From positions 1 to 63,636 of the forward strand of contig DUBN01000038.1 of the NCBI GenBank assembly GCA_012960315.1: DNA of 63,636 nt, in the 5' to 3' direction. The stretch's first letter is position 1. Every line of letters begins with the position of its first letter. The notes under the pieces were generated by a model. It saw nothing but the letters and a program-made list of their open reading frames with translations, made no database searches and had not been told where the DNA came from. Positions 16,135 to 24,824 of the stretch are shown here, one piece after another. Source of the DNA: Acidimicrobiia bacterium. Lineage in GTDB: Bacteria; Actinomycetota; Acidimicrobiia; Acidimicrobiales; Poriferisodalaceae. A program made the position numbers and the translations under genes.

Positions 16135-17256
16135 TCAGCGCGGAGTGTCCTGGCTACTGAGGTACTCGTTCGCGCCGAACTGATCGGTCACCGATGGTGC
16201 TAGCCCTGCCATGGCTCTATCGAGCGGAGTACCGGTGCCGTTGGCGACTCGGTTCATCAGATGGAAGAGCGCGCTGACCCCTACGGCGTCCACGAGTGCC
16301 TCTCGGCCCATCGCTGATTCGACTTCGTCTCTCACGTCGCTCAGAACATGCTCGCCCGTGCCTGCCATTGCTTCTACAAGCCTCACTAGAAGCTCCCCGT
16401 GTTCCACACCGCCGTCGCCGTGACCCGAACCCCGGACCGCATCCAACGAGATATCCACACCTTGGGCTTGCCCACTCAGACCGAGCAGGACAGCGTGGCT
16501 GGACGCTCAGTAGAAGCATTCATTTATAGCGGATGTCCGTGCGCCGATCAACTCGATCTGGGGGCGTTGCAGAGACCAGACCGACTCTGCAAAGTCACCG
16601 CCGAGAGCCCCGCCGGGGACATAGTGGGCGTCAATGAGAACCCATTGCATGACCCTTTCCGGCGGGACGAGGCTGAGCGCTCTACGTACGTTGGGGACAC
16701 CACGGGCAGCCGACAACCCGGTGCCCTCTGAATGGTCAACCGGCTGCCATGAGTCGTCAACGATGGGTGCAGTGGGTACCCAGTGGGTCGACACAGCGGC
16801 GGCGGCGGGCGTGATGCGCGTGGGTTCACCATCGATAGGTTGGCGAAGTCGTGGTCTTGGCAACGAAAGCCCATCAGCGAAGTGATCGACCAGATTCACT
16901 TGGGATATAAGCCCGATCAGCTCCACGTATTCTCCGGCCTCGAGCGCCGATGGTACAAGATCCTGGTACCACTCCAAGGTGAGGGTGGTGAGATGGTTCG
17001 TCACCCGCCAGACCATGTCGATCGCGGCAGATGGAAGAGGGTGGTCGTCGGGGATCAGACCCTCAACGGTTGACGGAGCGATCCAGGGTGGGAGTTCGTC
17101 GGCGTCGCGTGCACGCCGAACCTCTTCGACTGCGGCAGTTCGCTCGACTGCGGTCAACCAAGTGCCGGGCGACGCCCAGTGCTCGAGAGCAGCTGACTGC
17201 GTGCTGATTATCTCGGACCGAATGGGAAGTTCTGTGTCGTAAAGGGAGGTGTTCAT
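16135..17256 (-). CDS. AhpD-like / carboxymuconolactone decarboxylase family protein, candidate selenoprotein with in-frame UGA
   Basis: Read through one TGA (16507-16509) this is a 373-residue protein. The 249 codons before and 123 after are in the same frame. Around the stop: E235-x11-C247-F-Y-[UGA250]-A-S-S-H254, exactly the AhpD active-site pattern E-x11-C-x2-C-x3-H with UGA replacing the second redox cysteine. The protein resumes with AVLLGLSG and later ALVDAVGVSALFHLMNRVAN, a typical C-terminal helix of the family, so coding clearly continues. A hairpin with GGUCU loop follows 24 nt after the UGA. AhpD-type proteins are thiol peroxidase partners. The start overlaps the stop of the upstream monooxygenase (ATGA). 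Alternative: a simple nonsense mutation, noting that the neighbouring nitroreductase is decayed. Confidence 0.75.
16471..16489 (-). promoter_or_regulatory. Candidate bacterial SECIS hairpin
   Basis: In the RNA, CCUGCUC (16489-16483) pairs with GAGUGGG (16477-16471), seven pairs with two wobbles, closing a 5-nt loop GGUCU. The loop begins 24 nt after UGA 16507-16509, inside the usual bSECIS window, and GGUCU also occurs in the SelB-binding loop of E. coli fdhF (known). A competing GCGU/ACGC hairpin right after the UGA is possible; folding was done by eye. Confidence 0.55.
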
Positions 17257-18338
17257 GATCGAGTGGCCCGTTCAACTGGCTTGGTGGAGGTAGGTGCGGA
17301 AGAGGACGAGATACGGAGATCGGGCATCACCTGATTGGCGAATAGATCCAGCGATCGCTTCACCAGCTGCCAAGGCTGTCCGCCGTAGTCACCTTGGTAG
17401 GTGAATCGATCGAAGTCACAGATCCCGTCAATGGAGCCGATGCGGTCCACGACTTCCTCGGGGCTCCCGTTCACGATCGCGCAGTTCGGATTGTCGAGTT
17501 CGGTTATGTGGGGGGGCAGTTGGACATCATCGGGGTTGGCACCCGTTTTCTTCGAGCCCACCCAGCGCTGGAACGGGAACTGATAGACACCGAGGTGACT
17601 GTGCGCTTCCTGGCTTGTCGGGGCTACATGAACGTGGGCGTGCAGGGTGACGCGGGGCTCGTGAGTGTGTCCAGCCGCGTCCCAGGCCTCGTGGTAGCTC
17701 TCGACGAGTCGCGGCAAGACCTCGCGCGGGAAGTACAGCAGCGAGATTGTGACGCCGAGTCCCGCGGCAGCCGCATCGGCTGCCGATTGGGGGCTAGAGC
17801 ACGCCACATAGACCGGTACATGTGGCTGCTGCACCGGCCTCGGCTCCAGAGTGACATTATCTAACGGAGGCCTGAAAGATCCATTCCAGGTCACGTCCCG
17901 CTCGGTCCATAACTTCAGGAGCAGCTCCAACCCCTCCTGTTGCATCTCGAGGGCCCTTTCGTTGTCTTGGCCAAACTGGCGGTAGACAGACGGTTCGACA
18001 CCTTTACCCACCCAGACTTCGGCTCGCCCCTCTGAGACCACGTCGAGGGTTGCAAAGTCTTCAGCGAGGCGAACTGGATCGTGATGGGGCAACAACGTTA
18101 CCCCAGTCCCGAGGCGGATCCTGGAGGTCCGCCCTGCGAGCCAGGCTAGGAAAACTTGCGGGACTGCGACGATGAAGTCGCTGAAGTGATGCTCGCCGAC
18201 CAGCACCGCGTCGAAGCCAGCGGGCTCAGCAAGGTCGATGTAGTCGAGAATCTCGCTGTGCCGCTGGGCCTGAGAGTTTCTGATCCCGGTCAAAGGGTCA
18301 GCGCGGTGGTCTCCGAGTGTGAGCAGGCCGAATTCCAT
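17253..18338 (-). CDS. LLM-class flavin-dependent monooxygenase
   Basis: A 361-residue luciferase-like monooxygenase (TIM barrel). It begins MEFGLLTLGDHRADP and contains FDAVLVGEHHF (conserved EHH), then a strand ending RIRLGTGVTLLPHHDPVR and GRAEVWVGKG. The start at 18338 is preferred because the longer frame adds 35 residues unlike the family; AGGA lies close upstream. Its stop overlaps the start of the AhpD-like gene (17253-17256), so the two are translationally coupled and probably act together. Substrate unknown; FMN versus F420 not resolved. Confidence 0.88.
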   Translation of the reverse strand: MEFGLLTLGDHRADPLTGIRNSQAQRHSEILDYIDLAEPAGFDAVLVGEHHFSDFIVAVPQVFLAWLAGRTSRIRLGTGVTLLPHHDPVRLAEDFATLDVVSEGRAEVWVGKGVEPSVYRQFGQDNERALEMQQEGLELLLKLWTERDVTWNGSFRPPLDNVTLEPRPVQQPHVPVYVACSSPQSAADAAAAGLGVTISLLYFPREVLPRLVESYHEAWDAAGHTHEPRVTLHAHVHVAPTSQEAHSHLGVYQFPFQRWVGSKKTGANPDDVQLPPHITELDNPNCAIVNGSPEEVVDRIGSIDGICDFDRFTYQGDYGGQPWQLVKRSLDLFANQVMPDLRISSSSAPTSTKPVERATRS

Positions 18339-18564
18339 ATTCCTATCATTATCCAAATGGTGAGATTCTGCCCAAAAACAAGACTTCCAGGTCATCGGAC
18401 ACATTCTCTGGTGCCCCAGAGGTGCACCTGGGAGGCATTTCATTCAATCGACGCTTCGAGTGCTGATCCGGTGGTGTGCCGCTACTCCCCCAGATACATC
18501 TACTGATTATCGGTGTGGGTTCGTGTTTGGTTCAGCGGCCTGTGCACGCTTGGGATCAGGGTTT

Positions 18565-20004
18565 CTATGGTTCCCAGATTTCAGTACGTGGATGCATGCC
18601 GTACCACGCGAACCAATACATTTGGTTTGCCGTGATGCGATGAAGCGTTGGAAAGCCGCGAACCTGGGCTGCTTTCTCCGTCCAAAATTCGATATCAAGA
18701 AAATCGATATTTGGATGGTCCGAAGTCGAAGCGGCGAGATACAACCGTGCGCCTGTCTTTGTCGGCATCACTAACAGCAGCCGAGATGCGAATTCCAAAG
18801 CAAACGGGTACTCCTCCTCCATGTAGCGGACCGGGATCGCCAATGAATCTCCGTCCAAATTCACTCCGACAATTTCTTCTTTTGGATCCAAACCGGCGGA
18901 TGGAGTGACCGTGGGAAACCACAAATCTTCGGAGGCGTAATAAGACGAGTAAGCGGAATCGGGGGTGTAGTCATAAGCAATTGGCATTCGTTCCGGTTGA
19001 TCAGGGAACCATGTCGGCTCAGGAATACTCAACGTGAGCGTATGGGGATGCTTTGCGAGCCAATCTGCCCAACTAGTCGTGACCAACGGCAGGGTCTTCA
19101 GAACAGTCCCCTTTAGCGGCCCTGTGATTGCTTCTCCTTGCAAATGTCGCCAAAGACTATTTGTCTCGTTGTCCACCATAATTTTGTTGGAGTCAATCAG
19201 CAGGCCAGACGTTTGAAAGGTGAGTCGATTGTCGTTGTGGCCCGTTTGGAAGAGGATTCCCGTTTTACAAAGACTGCAGTAACCCAATGCGATTGGCACT
19301 TCGCCAACAACATCGTTCACGAATTCGTGATGATTGACGAACCGAAGGGGATAGGCAATTGGTGTTTCCCCTACCACCGCTCCCAGAACAAGTTCGTTGT
19401 CGGTCAAAAAGTCGGCTTGGTGAGCAAGTATGTGCTCGGGAAAGTTTAGTTCAGGGATTCCCCCTCTCCTTACCCCACCCCATTGCATTTTCGAAAGCAG
19501 GTTCGCATCCTTGACCCCTTGCAATAAGGCGTAATACTCGGCATCAATGGTCGACAAAAAGGCTTTTTTCCATTCCACGTAGCCCGCCCCGGGGTGGAAG
19601 CCGTTGTTGCGAAACCAGTTCCCGTAGGTAACAAAATCTGATCCCAAGTTCCCGTCGGCAGCAATACTGCTGAGGTCTTGTAGAGCTCTTGTCGCAGCAA
19701 GGGTTGTTTCGGAACTAAATCCAAGACGCAGAATGTCCAGTAGCCACGCAACCCATCGTGTATCTCCTGATTGACCCATAGTTGCCGCGATATTCGCTGC
19801 AAAAATCGTGTTGGGGGTCTCAATAAAGCTTTGTATTTTCTCATCAAGAGTGAGCTCAAGAAACGGTCGATCACTCAATATCGAAGCAATCCACTGAGTC
19901 GATGGCGCTGGTTCGGAAACTTGAAACTCGGAACTACCCTCACCACTCAAGCAGGAAGTAAGTGAAAGCGATGCGACCAAAATGGGTACGAAATTCCGTC
20001 GCAT
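18565..20004 (-). CDS. DUF3179 domain lipoprotein
   Basis: A 479-residue secreted lipoprotein. The N-terminus MRRNFVPILVASLSLTSCLS carries a signal peptide and lipobox LTSC. The DUF3179 region spans roughly residues 195-450, with AYPLRFVNHHEFVNDVVGE and ALGYCSLCKTG (conserved C-x2-C), then SGLLIDSNKIMVD. DUF3179 proteins are widespread in marine bacteria and archaea and have no assigned reaction; the paired cysteines suggest metal or redox chemistry. Processing would need the Lgt encoded at 25897-26727. Confidence 0.88.
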   Translation of the reverse strand: MRRNFVPILVASLSLTSCLSGEGSSEFQVSEPAPSTQWIASILSDRPFLELTLDEKIQSFIETPNTIFAANIAATMGQSGDTRWVAWLLDILRLGFSSETTLAATRALQDLSSIAADGNLGSDFVTYGNWFRNNGFHPGAGYVEWKKAFLSTIDAEYYALLQGVKDANLLSKMQWGGVRRGGIPELNFPEHILAHQADFLTDNELVLGAVVGETPIAYPLRFVNHHEFVNDVVGEVPIALGYCSLCKTGILFQTGHNDNRLTFQTSGLLIDSNKIMVDNETNSLWRHLQGEAITGPLKGTVLKTLPLVTTSWADWLAKHPHTLTLSIPEPTWFPDQPERMPIAYDYTPDSAYSSYYASEDLWFPTVTPSAGLDPKEEIVGVNLDGDSLAIPVRYMEEEYPFALEFASRLLLVMPTKTGARLYLAASTSDHPNIDFLDIEFWTEKAAQVRGFPTLHRITANQMYWFAWYGMHPRTEIWEP

Positions 20005-20171
20005 TTCGACCTGCCCGTCTCGTCAGCTAGAACTATCCTGCGGATCAGCGACCCCAGCAACGCCCGAATTCTGGCACCGGAGCCTGAACTAGTTCGGTTG
20101 AACCGCTCCCACCAGCTTGCGCCCGTTCTCAGTCATAACCGCAACCGTAGCCTGCTGAGAACAACGAAAGA

Positions 20172-20188
20172 CCGCCCACTAGGGGCGG
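20172..20188 (-). terminator. Hairpin terminator after the 20308-20907 gene
   Basis: CCGCCC-ACTAG-GGGCGG forms a six-pair GC hairpin; on the minus strand it is followed by TCTTTCGTTGTTCT, a U-rich tail. It lies about 120 bases past the stop of the minus-strand gene at 20308. Confidence 0.6.
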
Positions 20189-20307
20189 CCCATGTCAGGT
20201 TGATGTTGCAGAGGAGTGTTTGGTTCAGTGGGTGTGGGCTGTGCTGATGAGAACCAGTCACACCCGCCTTCGTAGTGGCTGACTTCCGTTGACCAAAGGC
20301 GCCAATC

Positions 20308-20907
20308 TCAAAACATTGAATTGGCGTATGTCTCTACTAGATCCGTCACCTGCTCAAGATCTTGAACGTAGCTGGTTCGAGCCGTCGATATTACTAAGTG
20401 GCCGTTAGACGGATTACCGCCGCCCGCAAGAGGAACAACTACTCGTTGGTAGGTGTCTACCGCGATCGCCCAGCGAGGGTACGGGCCATACCCATAAAAG
20501 ATTGGTTGACAAGCTTCTTCTGTAAATGCCTCGCTCACGCTGAACGAATTCTCCTCACTACAAGAAAAACCCTTACCACAATAAAATTTTCCGGGTTCAA
20601 AGTGCCATCGATGGAAGAAACCGAATTTGTCGTGTACGTGGACTACTTGTCGAGCGACTTCAAGCGGAAAGCCGACCAAATATTGTCGAACGCACTTTGA
20701 AGAATCGGTTAAATCATCAACAGAGCCCCAGATCGCAGGATCTGCAAGAGGGCAAGCTTCAGCCATCTGATCTGCGATCTCTTGCACCTCAACTGACGGA
20801 AAAGATGATGCTCCGCTCGTCGAAGCCTCAGATTCTGCGTCGAGGAGAGTTTGGAGTTGTGAACTGATCTCAGCATGTTCATCTTGGATCGACCCCAGTA
20901 AAGCCAA
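20308..20907 (-). CDS. Hypothetical protein
   Basis: A 199-residue protein from a TTG codon, acidic and serine-rich near the N-terminus (DAESEASTSGASS) with six cysteines and aromatic clusters (FGFFHRWHF, IFYGYGPYPRW). No family recognised. The frame is open upstream to about 20995 but has no start codon. In a neighbouring frame just upstream the minus strand reads RGRRSFLHLLSSATALSSG followed by TAKA, which looks like a Tat signal peptide, so the true product may be an exported protein interrupted by a frameshift near 20920. Confidence in the start is low, in coding moderate. Confidence 0.5.
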   Translation of the reverse strand: MALLGSIQDEHAEISSQLQTLLDAESEASTSGASSFPSVEVQEIADQMAEACPLADPAIWGSVDDLTDSSKCVRQYLVGFPLEVARQVVHVHDKFGFFHRWHFEPGKFYCGKGFSCSEENSFSVSEAFTEEACQPIFYGYGPYPRWAIAVDTYQRVVVPLAGGGNPSNGHLVISTARTSYVQDLEQVTDLVETYANSMF

Positions 20908-21488
20908 CGTCTCATCACAACATCGGCTGCTTTGGCTGTTCCTGAGGACAGTGCGGTGGCGGAACTGAGGAGATGAAGGAAAGAGCGGCGCCCTCGATCA
21001 TCGCGATCCTCATCTCCCTTTTCTCTGGTGACGTTAAAGACGAAGGTTGCAGCATTGTCGGAACCTTAAGTTCGAGGGACCTTGGCAACTTTGGGGAGCA
21101 TGAACCGTTGGCCTTGGCCGAATGCATGGAGTCCAAAGTCGGTGACGTTTTGTTGAAATCCCATATCAAGGTGTCAGCCCATGACTGTGTTGCCACCGTG
21201 ATGCCAGCAATCTCACCTGACCGAGCTAAACGACTTGGCACGTACTGGCAGACACAACAACAACTCTCCGTTTTTAGTTGGGATCCGGCAGTGGGGTAGT
21301 AACTCCGTGTGGACCAACGAGTAGTGAGCTAGCCGGGGTTTTCCGGTCTCACACACAACAACAGGCCTCTGAACCACACTCGGACCTCTGTCGATAGTCA
21401 GTATTTGTGTGGTTAGGGGGCTCGGCACATGCCCCATTCAAGAAACAGAGTCGTTTCTGTGGGGCCCTGAGTAGTTCACCAACCACAG
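20908..21488. other. Gene-poor region before tRNA-Ala
   Basis: Contains a Tat-signal-like segment on the minus strand (about 20920-20990, see adjacent hypothetical gene) and an 8-bp inverted repeat AACCACAC (21372-21379) / GTGTGGTT (21407-21414). A 108-codon plus-strand frame at 20973-21299 has its ATG directly abutting GAGGAG, without spacing, and no recognisable homology, so I do not call it. A small RNA is possible but unsupported. Confidence 0.3.
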
Positions 21489-21536
21489 CCCCGTAAAACT
21501 TGACCGCGCAAAGGCGGAGTTTGTGGGGTTTTATTT
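21489..21536 (+). terminator. Long hairpin with U-tract
   Basis: CCCC (21489-21492) pairs with GGGG (21525-21528), with further pairing of AAACT/AGTTT and CCGC/GGCGG inside, then TTTTATTT at 21529-21536. The U-tract gives a plus-strand intrinsic terminator, although no confident plus-strand gene lies upstream. On the minus strand it follows tRNA-Ala directly and may act as a U-less terminator there. Confidence 0.6.
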
Positions 21537-21537
21537 G

Positions 21538-21611
21538 TGGAGCTGATCGGACTCGAACCGACGACCCCCTGCTTGCAAAGCAGGTGCTCTAGCCAACTGA
21601 GCTACAGCCCC
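21538..21611 (-). tRNA. tRNA-Ala (anticodon UGC)
   Basis: The minus strand from 21611 folds as a cloverleaf: acceptor GGGGCTG/CAGCTCC with the alanine identity pair G3:U70, D arm GCTCAGTTGGCTAGAGC, anticodon loop with TGC, T arm GGTTCGAGTCC, discriminator A. The 3' CCA is not encoded. Confidence 0.97.
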
Positions 21612-21735
21612 AAGGTTCCCCGAGGGTACCGAAGCAAACCCTCGACCACGACTTAGGCAGAGCATCCGATTAAGGGGCATGATCATGGAGTCAGATCTCA
21701 CCGAAACAGAGAATCTCTATTAGGAGGCGACACTA

Positions 21736-22638
21736 ATGAATATGCCCGCAATTTCACTCGCTGCTGTACAGGGCCGCCGTCAACAAACACTCGACATTGC
21801 CGCAGAAATTGAACGTCGCGGATTTAGTGGCATTTACTGCCCGTCGATGGGCGACTGTGTCGCTTTATGCCAAGGCATTGCCTCTGCAACTAACGAGATC
21901 GTTTTTGGAACTTCGGTCCAGCCGATCTATTTCCGAAACCCTGAAGACCTGGCAGCAACAGCTGCCTTTATCCACGAAATAAGCAATGGACGATTCCGGC
22001 TCGGCATAGGTGTGACGCACGGCCCAGTACATCAACGTTTGGGTATTACTCCCGGTAAACCTTTAGCTGATATCCGAGAGTACGTATCAGCAATGCAAAA
22101 GGCCGCTGAACATCACGGGGAATTACCACCGATCGTTCTTGCCACTTTGCGACGAAAGATGGTTGAACTGTCGGTTGAGATCGGGGCGGGAGCTGTATGG
22201 GCCAACGCCAGTCGCAACGACTTCAACAACTCGGTTGCAGACATTCCTCAAGATGTCCAGACCAGCGACTTCCTTATCGGGAACATGATCCCCACTGTTA
22301 TTGACGCTGATCGTGAGGCTGGTGCAGCCCGTAACCGCAAAACCTTGCAGGGCTACGTTTCTCTCCCCAACTACCGCAACTACTGGAAGCAAGCCGGCTA
22401 CGTCGAAGAAATGGAAGGTATCGAAGCAGCTATCGCTGACGGTGACCGCGAGCGGGTAGCTACTTGCATGACCGACGAATGGTTGTCGAACGCAACGCTC
22501 TACGGTTCCGCCGACCAAGTAAGAGACGGCGTCGAAGAATGGTTCGACCAAGGATGCAAGACACCTATCTTGGTGCCGTCGAGCACAAGTGGTGGGCAGA
22601 TGCACGCCATCCAAGAGATATTCGACTGCTTCGCATAG
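21736..22638 (+). CDS. LLM-class flavin/F420-dependent oxidoreductase
   Basis: A 300-residue luciferase-like oxidoreductase. It starts MNMPAISLAAVQGRRQQTL, with the TIM-barrel landmarks ERRGFSGIYCPS, IVFGTSVQPIYFRNPEDLAA and FRLGIGVTHGPVHQRLGI. The AGGAGG ribosome-binding site is eight bases before the ATG. The reduced size and the barrel pattern suit F420-dependent members, common in actinobacteria, but FMN is not excluded. It heads a plus-strand trio with a PLP-dependent dehydratase and an epoxide hydrolase (gaps 15 bases and an ATGA overlap), so the three probably form one catabolic operon. Confidence 0.88.
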   Translation: MNMPAISLAAVQGRRQQTLDIAAEIERRGFSGIYCPSMGDCVALCQGIASATNEIVFGTSVQPIYFRNPEDLAATAAFIHEISNGRFRLGIGVTHGPVHQRLGITPGKPLADIREYVSAMQKAAEHHGELPPIVLATLRRKMVELSVEIGAGAVWANASRNDFNNSVADIPQDVQTSDFLIGNMIPTVIDADREAGAARNRKTLQGYVSLPNYRNYWKQAGYVEEMEGIEAAIADGDRERVATCMTDEWLSNATLYGSADQVRDGVEEWFDQGCKTPILVPSSTSGGQMHAIQEIFDCFA

Positions 22639-22653
22639 TTCACCAACCGTGAG

Positions 22654-23625
22654 GTGTCAGTGCCAACCGAAATCGACCTCGCCGCAGCAACTGCAAGGCT
22701 GGCAGGTGTAGCGCGACGAACACCTGTCCTTCGTTCACGTTTATTGGACGAAGCCTTAGGAGCAGAAATCCATTTAAAAGCCGAACATTTGCAACACACC
22801 GGCGCGTTCAAGTTCCGAGGAGCTTTCAACGCCATCGCAGCCCTTGACAGCAACATCCGGGCGCGAGGAATTATCACCTACTCCTCCGGCAATCATGCCC
22901 AAGCCGTCGCCAGAGCCGCACAAATATTTCGTGTTCCTGCCACCGTCGTGATGCCTAACGACGCACCGACCTCTAAACGCCAAGCAACTGAAAGTTACGG
23001 TGCAACAATCGTCACCTACGACCGCTTTAAGGAACGTAGGGAAGACATTGCTGAGGCCATCCTCGCCGAACAACACTTCACACTGATTCCTCCTTTCGAT
23101 CACCCTGATGTGATTGCAGGCCAATCAACTTGCGCTCGAGAACTTTTCGAAGACTCAGGGCCACTCGACCAACTGATTGTTTCTGTTGGCGGTGGCGGAC
23201 TCATATCAGGCAGCGCGTTGGCAGCCCATGAAGCCAACCCGAAGTGTCGCATTGTCGGCGTTGAACCTGAAGCCGGAAACGACGTCCAACTGTCACTCCA
23301 GCAAGGCCGAATCGTTAAAATCGATGTCCCCGACACCATCGCCGACGGGCAACAAACCACATCACCGGGAAAACACACTTTCGCTGTCATGCAACAACAT
23401 GTTGACGAAATCGTGACTGTCACCGATGACCAGATACTTGATGGGGTCGACTATTTGTTCCGATTCCAAAAACAAGTCGCCGAACCAAGCGGGGCGTGCG
23501 CCTTCGCAGCAATTTTAGCCAACAAGGTCAAACTCGCCGGAAGTCGTGTCGGTGTCATCATCTCAGGCGGCAACATCTCACCCGAAAGATTCTTTGAACT
23601 TATGGAACCAAGGTGGAAAAAATGA
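22654..23625 (+). CDS. Threonine/serine dehydratase-like PLP enzyme
   Basis: A 323-residue fold-type II PLP enzyme of the threonine dehydratase / serine racemase family. The cofactor lysine is K53 in HTGAFKFRGAFNA; SSGNHAQAVA and the phosphate-binding SVGGGGLISG loop follow, and IISGGN is near the C-terminus. There is no ACT regulatory domain, so it is of the catabolic or racemase type rather than biosynthetic IlvA. It starts with GTG after GTGAGGTG. It could also act on hydroxy-aspartate or similar; the operon context does not settle it. Confidence 0.88.
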   Translation: MSVPTEIDLAAATARLAGVARRTPVLRSRLLDEALGAEIHLKAEHLQHTGAFKFRGAFNAIAALDSNIRARGIITYSSGNHAQAVARAAQIFRVPATVVMPNDAPTSKRQATESYGATIVTYDRFKERREDIAEAILAEQHFTLIPPFDHPDVIAGQSTCARELFEDSGPLDQLIVSVGGGGLISGSALAAHEANPKCRIVGVEPEAGNDVQLSLQQGRIVKIDVPDTIADGQQTTSPGKHTFAVMQQHVDEIVTVTDDQILDGVDYLFRFQKQVAEPSGACAFAAILANKVKLAGSRVGVIISGGNISPERFFELMEPRWKK

Positions 23626-24764
23626 TTGCCCATCTACCATTCACGATCGCCGTTGAAGACCAAGCAATTGACGACCTTAAAATTCGATTAAGGAGTAGCA
23701 GATTTTCTCAACAAATTGCCCACGAACCATGGACCCTAGGAACTGACCGCGAAACGCTCATTAATCTTTGCCACTATTGGGAAAGCACTTTTGATTGGCG
23801 TTCAGCAGAAATGCGTCTCAACGAATGGCCACAGTTTGTTTGCGAGATCGAAGGCGAAAAACTTCACTACGCGCACATCAGGTCACCCCACGACAACGCC
23901 ACCCCTTTAGTGATGACTCACGGATGGCCTGGTTCCATTGCCGAGTTTGTCGACGTAGTCGGTCCCCTCACTAACCCACTCGCCCACGGGGGCCACGAAA
24001 ACAATGCGTTCCACGTTGTCCTACCGTCTTTGCCTGGTTTCGGGTTTTCTGGACCCACCCAAAAAATGGGCACTTCCCCAACCCAAATCGCCACAATGAT
24101 CAAACACCTCATGGCAGATCTTGGATATGGCTCCTATCTAGCTCAGGGGGGAGATTGGGGGTCGATTATTACGACTGAACTTGGACGCCTTGACGCAGAC
24201 CATTTGATTGGCATCCACATCACGATGCCAATCGCTGGGCCGACACAACAAGCCCGAGACAACCCACAACCAGAAGACTTACTTGCGTTCCAGAAATTGG
24301 AATTCCGGAAAACAGTTGATGGTGGATACGCCGAAATTCAGGGCACCATGCCCCAAACAATTGGCTATGCCCTTGATGATTCGCCCGCAGGTCTCGCAGC
24401 GTGGATTCTGGAAAAGTTCCGCACTTGGTCTGACTGCGAAGGTGACCTTTTACGGAGCTATACGTGGGATCAGCTACTTACCAATATCTCGATTTATTGG
24501 TTTACTCAGACTGCATCAAGTTCAGCCCGCATCTATTACGAGATGCGTCAGTCCCAGATAAATTTCGACCTAGTCGAAATTCCCGTGGCTATCGCCCGCT
24601 TCCCCGGCGAGATTTTCTTACCACCACGGGCATGGTGCGAACAGGTCTACAACATCAAACGATGGACAGAGTTCGGACATGGTGGGCATTTTGCCGCTAT
24701 GGAGGTCCCCCAATTGCTGGTCGGCGATTTACGCGCGTGGCTCATACAGCTACACCATGACTGA
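23622..24764 (+). CDS. Epoxide hydrolase (EH N-terminal domain, alpha/beta hydrolase)
   Basis: A 380-residue epoxide hydrolase of the microsomal/juvenile-hormone type. The EH N-terminal domain (residues about 1-100; DLKIRLRSSRF and LNEWPQF) precedes the hydrolase core with oxyanion motif HGWPGS (H100), nucleophile D178 in QGGDWGS, and the C-terminal catalytic histidine in GHGGHFAAMEVP. The start at 23622 is chosen because AAGGTGG lies six bases upstream and the ATG overlaps the previous stop (ATGA); a GTG nine bases earlier is an alternative. It would open epoxides to diols. Confidence 0.92.
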   Translation: MIAHLPFTIAVEDQAIDDLKIRLRSSRFSQQIAHEPWTLGTDRETLINLCHYWESTFDWRSAEMRLNEWPQFVCEIEGEKLHYAHIRSPHDNATPLVMTHGWPGSIAEFVDVVGPLTNPLAHGGHENNAFHVVLPSLPGFGFSGPTQKMGTSPTQIATMIKHLMADLGYGSYLAQGGDWGSIITTELGRLDADHLIGIHITMPIAGPTQQARDNPQPEDLLAFQKLEFRKTVDGGYAEIQGTMPQTIGYALDDSPAGLAAWILEKFRTWSDCEGDLLRSYTWDQLLTNISIYWFTQTASSSARIYYEMRQSQINFDLVEIPVAIARFPGEIFLPPRAWCEQVYNIKRWTEFGHGGHFAAMEVPQLLVGDLRAWLIQLHHD

Positions 24765-24824
24765 TGAGCTCACAACGCCAGGTTGTTACCCCGATTTGGG
24801 GCGGACATTTCGGCGCGAATTAGG

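Noticed and set aside
20973-21299. 108-codon plus-strand reading frame before the hairpin at 21489
   Set aside because: ATG directly abuts GAGGAG with no spacing, no recognisable domain, and it overlaps an antisense signal-peptide-like segment.
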